This document shows positions 59,401-64,000 of a DNA stretch of 64,000 nucleotides, one piece after another. Numbering within the stretch: the stretch's first letter is position 1; every line of letters begins with the position of its first letter. A model generated the notes under the pieces. It was given only the letters and a program-made list of their open reading frames with translations. It had not been told where the DNA came from and made no database searches. Position numbers and translations under genes: made by a program. This DNA comes from Rotaria socialis (lineage: Eukaryota; Rotifera; Eurotatoria; Philodinida; Philodinidae), in assembly GCA_905331475.1 (NCBI GenBank), contig CAJNYU010003026.1:124001-188000 (forward strand), read 5' to 3'.

Positions 59401-62400
59401 AAAATTATGTTCACCATCAGTTATTATAATAATCATATTAACATCCATATTAGTGGGATATAAAACTAGAAAAAAATACATTACTTGAATCATTTAAAAA
59501 TTTTTCAACTGACTGTAATTCATATCAAAATGTTTCGCTCTACAGTATGCCGCTGCTATTTTAGATTTTAAATCATCCTAAAGTAAATTCAAATAAATAG
59601 TGAATTCAAATTTTTCTGTAAAAGATAGTATGAAAACAAAAAAGAATAGCAAGAACTTACTTATTTTTTGTCTATTTATTTAATGTTGCTTTGAAATTTA
59701 AAGAAAAATTCAGAAAACTCTACGCTGATATAAAAACTATGATCAAATTTTAACTTGAAACAATTTGCAATACCTTATTTTTATAAAAATGGTAAATGAT
59801 GCAAATATTAACGATTTATTTTGCTTATCCTTAGCTTCCATATAAATGTTTAGCTTTAAAATTATTCCCTTTGGTTGTTAGTGTTTGGCTTTGATGTGAC
59901 ATTACCATTCATCGAGAAAACTTAACTAGTTTAATTGCTGACAAAAAGTTTACTTATGTTTTCTTCACGTGCATTGAAGCAAATCAGTCTAATACTTGTG
60001 TAGTTTCTTTAATCTTTTTTCGAGAAAAACTTGTTAATAGATACTATAATTTACTTCTTAATTATTAAAAGCTTACTATAACAGTATTGAATGGCATATT
60101 GATTCTCGATGTACATTTTACATTCCAATAAATAGATAATGAATTAAGCTCTTTTAACTAAAAGAAAAAAAAAACAGTCATGTATTGTTGAAATAGACAA
60201 AATTATTCCAATATATATATACGATATAAATAATCGATGTTCTATCTTTGTTTTTATTTCTCGTTTTACGATCATTATCAGTCTAAATTGAAAAAATTAT
60301 TTTCTTGAAAAACAAATATAATAAAGGTGCTCTTATTACATTTAATTTAATAGAATGAATTGTGATGCCAAATGAAAATGGATGTCCGAGTTTTGTTGTT
60401 GAATTGGTTTCATAAGATATATGTAAATTTTCGGCAGTAATCTCAATATTTTGCATTATTTGTAATCTCTTGCGTTCAAAAAATGTCATTTCTTTCTCAT
60501 CTAACTTTTTATTTTCTAACTTTGTTAAAATAATCATAATAGAATGAGTTGACTTTTCGATATTATTTAACTTACCTAACATAATTCTTCTTAGATTTTC
60601 AACTTTTTGGAGTACTCTTCTCATTTTATTGGCATGGTGTTCAGTCAAATCTTGATCAGATTCTATTAATGTTAAATAAAAATTTTAATATGTTTACTCA
60701 GTTATCGCTCAGGAATCATAGCCATCAAAATAAAAGGCTTGGGTAACGAAATATTTATTAATAAAGTTCCGACCATAAACGACAATTCTATATAAACAGT
60801 GAGCTGCCCACTTAATACCTTTAAATTAAATATTATACAAGAGATGACGTTTTTTTTACAAAGAAACGACTCAAAATCTATGCGAATGTTCACAATTTAT
60901 ATAGGCTTCTTTTATTTGCGATGAGACAATTGAATAAAATTATTAATACTATAAAATAACTCGAAGATGTCAACGACTCAATAGTAATTACTTTGATTCA
61001 TATTGGATAGGTAATATATATTTAGTGTTTTTTAATCCTATTTGAATAGCGCGAGATTTTCAACGTTTCTTTTTCCGTATTACACTGAGCCACTATCAAA
61101 ATTTAATTCATTTACATAGGTAGTTATAAAAACTTCTAACTATATATACAGTATTGTACTATATTAAAGTGAAATGCGAACGCTTTTTTGATTTTCTCTT
61201 CTATCTTATTCGTAACTACACTACTGTCAATATCTCATGATTTCATTCGATGTTGTTACTCATCAAATAAAGTTTGAATATGCTTTAATCATTTTTGTTC
61301 TGAAGGGATCAATTCTAGTGCAGAAATATATTGCTCGCTTAGTCATGGATTGAATGAATTAAAAAAAAGAAAAAACAAGACTTTGCAGATCTGAATCTAT
61401 ACTTAAAAAACATCTTTGTTTTTATGCACAGATAAATCATTTATAAATAAATTTGATATCTTGAGCAATCTATTTCTATAAACAAATCGTTCTATTCTCT
61501 ATTTTCAACTATTTACTCTCACCATCAAAATGCTAAATCAATACCAAGCAACTGATTTACGAGTCTTTTCATGGTTATAATTTATCCAGAAAATCAGAAA
61601 GAATTGAATATCTTAGCAGATTTTTATGAACTTCTGGGCCTTCTGTTAGATATCCTTATGGCGAACAGAATTTTTACTAGTAAGCTATTCCGGTAACTTC
61701 TCGTTCATAATAGTAATAATACTGTCTTTTTTTATTTGAAATAATTAATAACTTTCTATATTTTTCATGGCATAGTCGTCTATACTACGAAAACTCTTAA
61801 TTAAATTTTTTATGATAAATATCTACTTTATTTCTTGATTTTATCTAGGACAAATGAAAAATTAGTCTAGTTTTTATTACTTTCATATCATTATAATGAC
61901 AGCTTAATAAACAGCAATATTTTTTTTCAGTGTAATGCTCATCGTATTCGCTGTGAAATCTTTCGAATAAAAGAAATTTGTAAAGTTATAAAGAAAAACA
62001 ATTCACCATTTTTCGGCACAACCAATATGTAAAGTCCATTGATATGTACCTTTGTTGGATTGGAATGAAGATTCATCCATGGGATAGATAATGCTAATTT
62101 TTCTATTGAGTGTGAACAAAACTGTTTATTTCGATATGATAGAACAAAATGAAAGAAAAGCTAACCTACACAACCGGCAGCCACTGCTACAGGAAGATTA
62201 AGATCGGCCTGCGTGAGATAAAAATAGGATGTACAACAAACTCTTGCAAAATTTATATTGAAATGTTCAATCTGTTATGCATCGTAGCTGAAAGAAAAAG
62301 AGTACATACCAATGCTTCAGGTTTTAAACGAAGATTTTCCAAGGTAACCTTTCCTACAGAGAATTGTGACATAAATCGTTATCAAATAAATAAAACAAAT

Positions 62401-62505
62401 CTAACCATGGATTAAGTCGAAATTCAACTTTTCATCGTCTAATTCTTCAATATAATTTTTGAGATACCTGTTGATTATGTAACGGATAATACTTTTTAAT
62501 ACCAT
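53410..62505 (-). CDS. VPS13: VPS13 (chorein) N-terminal part, many exons, apparently truncated
   Basis: VPS13 proteins are bridge-like lipid transporters at membrane contact sites. The N-terminus is clear: exons 62406-62505 (M-V-L-K...NRYLKNYIEELDDEKLNF), 62310-62353 (GKVTLENLRLKPEAL), 62166-62208 (ADLNLPVAVAAGCV) and 62007-62102 (LALSIPWMNLHSNPTKVHI) are joined in frame. Further family blocks: about 60290-60650 (GHPFSFGITIHSIKL), 59350-59480 (FNIDIKIGQLALNIDSKQF), 59140-59230, 58090-58150 (ILESKLDAFNLAYIRHSVEI), 57960-58030, 56850-57050, 56430-56790 (LEIHVPDLRLYAWEENLDEI), 54130-54500, about 53900 and 53480-53780. Exact exon limits after the fourth were not solved. A final exon (53410 to about 53455) reads EFRFLNLTKIFVFA and a stop. 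VPS13 proteins are about 3000 residues or more; this one seems to have well under half, lacking the VAB and C-terminal domains. A whole gene with undetected leftward exons remains possible. Confidence 0.75.
54984..55896. mobile_element. Non-autonomous hAT-type element with 8-base target duplication, in a VPS13 intron
   Basis: The ends are inverted copies: CAATGGGGAAAAAGCGG at the left, and at the right CCGTTTTTCCCCCCTTG, whose complement is CAAGGGGGGAAAAACGG. The 8-base direct repeat AATAATCG stands immediately outside both ends (54976-54983 and 55897-55904), the target duplication size of hAT transposons. Inside lies a further palindrome (GGGATTTTCAAAATCCC near 55860) and a nested foldback element. 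No transposase is present. It lies between VPS13 exons at about 54.5 and 56.4 kb. Confidence 0.85.
55027..55514. mobile_element. Foldback element with telomere-like core, copy 2, nested (about 490 bases)
   Basis: Arms GCAGCTTCGCCGAATTTTTT ... TTCGGCGAAGCTG; the internal pairs ATCCTAACTAACTACTTTAA / TTAAAGTAGTTATTTAGGAT and TAATTAACCCCATCTGA / TCAGATGGGGTTAATTA are those of copy 1 at 23091-23370. The core again carries ACACACCCACACCCACACTC followed by CACCTGTTTAAACAAAGCAA. Next to it is a 16-base tandem unit TTGGTTACCAAGTCAG (about 55316-55384) with inverted counterparts on the other arm, which makes this copy longer. Confidence 0.8.
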
Positions 62506-64000
62506 TACGTTATTATTTCGATCTAAAATGAAATAATAAACGCAAAGTATACTGGGCGTAGGTTTGTCATGATTCCGTCATTATTACTGCATTACTAATA
62601 TAGTTGAGTTAATTATAATGCTATTCGATAACTTTAATAATAATTGTCTATTTTGGATTAAAATAACTTTTTTTACACAATTTTTCTGAGAATACTGTTG
62701 AGAATTAGCACTCATGGTATTCATTTTCAAACGTTTAGAAAATTGTCCTGTCATAAAAGACATCTTATGAATTTCATATATAGCTGCTATTTATATCGAA
62801 TGGCACCACGATGTGACGCTGATCCGGTCATTATACAATGTGAAAATTCATTATGATTGTAAATTTTACATGATGTTTTAAAGTAAAACAATTAAATAGA
62901 ACAGTAGTTTTTTTGTCCAAATGTCTGCAGATATTTATTAATAAACCTAAATTATTCTCGCCAATATACAATGCTCTGAACACAATCAAATGAGAATACA
63001 GTATAGAACTACTTAGAGCGCCCCAAACGTATTGGCAGAGCTTCTTGTCTTTCTTATAAAAATATTTCTTTTTTTTTACCAATCTATAGGGCGTGGGTGT
63101 GTGAATGTGTAGGTTGTCTCAATGACTATCCAGGTGTCTAGGTTGTCCGGAGTATGGGTGTGGGTATGACTGCTAGTGTGTGCATGTTGTTCATTCCGTC
63201 ATAGTCTTATCGATACCCAAACCCACATCCCAGACACCCAGATAGTTATTCGGACAACCCACACGTACACATTCACACATCCAAACACAAATTGACGTCC
63301 GCGTTTCTAGATCTCTGTAAACTCTATTGAAGCCCTCTGGAGATCCTATCAGGATATCTATTGAGTCCTCCATGGTTGATAACCTGTTTGGTAATGTCTT
63401 AGTTCTGTTATGTGAGAATTTGCGATAGCTGCTTAAAAAACTTTCAATTGTTAACAAAGTTTTTTGTAAAACCTGCTTTTTCCATACGGACAAAAAATTG
63501 CAAAAATCTACCCGCATCCTTTTGTAGAGGAGCATCTGACGAATCGAATGACGTAAAGAAATCGATCTAAGACCTCAAGAAAAAGCTGTGAAAAGTTTAC
63601 GAAAACATGTCCTAGCAGTATCAAAAAAATGGTTTCTGGAGACCCTGGTGGATGAACAGTAAAGTTAAAAATGATGCGGAAGATATATTCTTGTTCAGCT
63701 TGAAGAGCTGAATCAGAATATATTCTTTTGAAGATAGTTCGATCAACGGAAGATTTTAAAAAGTCAATTTTTCGAAAAACAAAAACCTAAAAAATAGGAT
63801 TTTTGAAAAACCTACGTTTTTTCCGGATTTTCGGAGTTCAAGGAAGCATCAAAATAAAATTAAGGACCACGTATTCGTGATCGCCACAAAATGCTCGATC
63901 CGATGACGTGAAAAAAAAGCAAATAAAAAATTTAGCTCGAGTTTTGCTGTGCATGCACCTTATATGCTTTCGGCGACGATTAATTTGTGGAAGTGTAAAA
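62506..64000. other. Upstream region of VPS13 and right edge
   Basis: No gene recognised. It should contain the VPS13 promoter. It holds a long telomere-like inverted repeat (63087-63292). A short hairpin TTCAGCT/AGCTGAA lies near 63690. The minus-strand frame at 63191-63535 overlaps the inverted repeat and shows no motif. Confidence 0.45.
63087..63292. repeat. Long telomere-like inverted repeat (about 205 bases)
   Basis: The left arm GGGTGTGTGAATGTGTAGGT...CCAGGTGTCTAGG...TATGGGTGTGGGTAT pairs with the right arm ATACCCAAACCCACATCCCAGACACCCAG...ACAACCCACACGTACACATTCACACATCC with small gaps; the loop is about 40 bases. It is the longest of the family here and includes non-telomeric words (GTTGTCC, GACTATC) in both arms, so the arms arose by inverted duplication and not by independent repeat addition. 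Confidence 0.75.

Noticed and set aside
63191-63535. 114-codon minus-strand frame
   Set aside because: It overlaps the long telomere-like inverted repeat and its C-terminal half is a translation of that repeat; no domain is visible in the rest.
1-64000. tRNA, rRNA or CRISPR sequences
   Set aside because: No tRNA-like T-loop with matching acceptor stem, no rRNA-like conserved blocks and no regularly spaced direct repeats with unique spacers were seen; the regular LRR modules are exons and introns.

Overview
The window looks like nuclear DNA of a bdelloid rotifer (Adineta/Rotaria type). It is AT-rich. Its genes are animal-like, many are split by introns of about 50-60 bases, and it carries many short hairpins with TGTGGG-type arms, which is the telomere repeat known from bdelloids. 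It also holds a Penelope-like (Athena-type) remnant with a hammerhead-like motif, and Merlin and hAT transposon remains. All taxonomic statements are inference from the sequence alone.

Layout. 1.1-4.2 kb (+): a 14-exon class V aminotransferase / cysteine desulfurase-like PLP enzyme. 4.7-5.5 kb (+): an intronless multi-pass membrane protein of unknown function. 6.8-7.1 kb: a Merlin transposase fragment. 10.5-11.5 kb (-): an alpha/beta hydrolase. 12.0-13.7 kb (-): an 11-exon NSE4 kleisin of the SMC5/6 complex. 15.4-15.9 kb (-): a MAPEG (MGST1-like) enzyme. 17.5-23.0 kb (-): a three-exon gene for a 1387-residue fusion of a ubiquitin-like domain, a vWA domain and an E2 ubiquitin-conjugating domain. 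27.1-33.9 kb (-): a giant gene with RRM-like, CCCH-like finger, DEAH helicase, RING-IBR and PARP-type ADP-ribosyltransferase parts, followed after a single in-frame TGA by two WWE-like domains. 34.6-39.2 kb: a repeat-rich gap with a tandem array, a nearly 1.5 kb inverted repeat and a Penelope-like fossil. 39.5-45.9 kb (-): a TRIM-type gene (RING, two B-boxes, coiled coil) whose C-terminus is built from nineteen consecutive 84-base phase-0 exons, mostly leucine-rich repeats. 49.8-51.4 kb (+): a three-exon isoprenoid-synthase-like enzyme. 51.5-52.2 kb: a hAT remnant. 53.4-62.5 kb (-): the N-terminal part of a VPS13/chorein gene, one intron of which holds a 913-base hAT-type element with an 8-base target duplication and a second, foldback element nested inside it.

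The most interesting content is the run of three large minus-strand genes between 17 and 46 kb. They supply an E2, a RING-IBR/ADP-ribosyltransferase helicase with ADP-ribose-reading WWE domains, and a RING/B-box ligase with an LRR array. Each has the architecture of an intracellular, nucleic-acid-sensing or ubiquitin-signalling immune factor, and two are fusions I do not know from standard model animals. Whether they act together is a hypothesis. The second theme is the dispersed TGTGGG hairpins, about one every 5 kb, which also form the core of a foldback element family present twice here.
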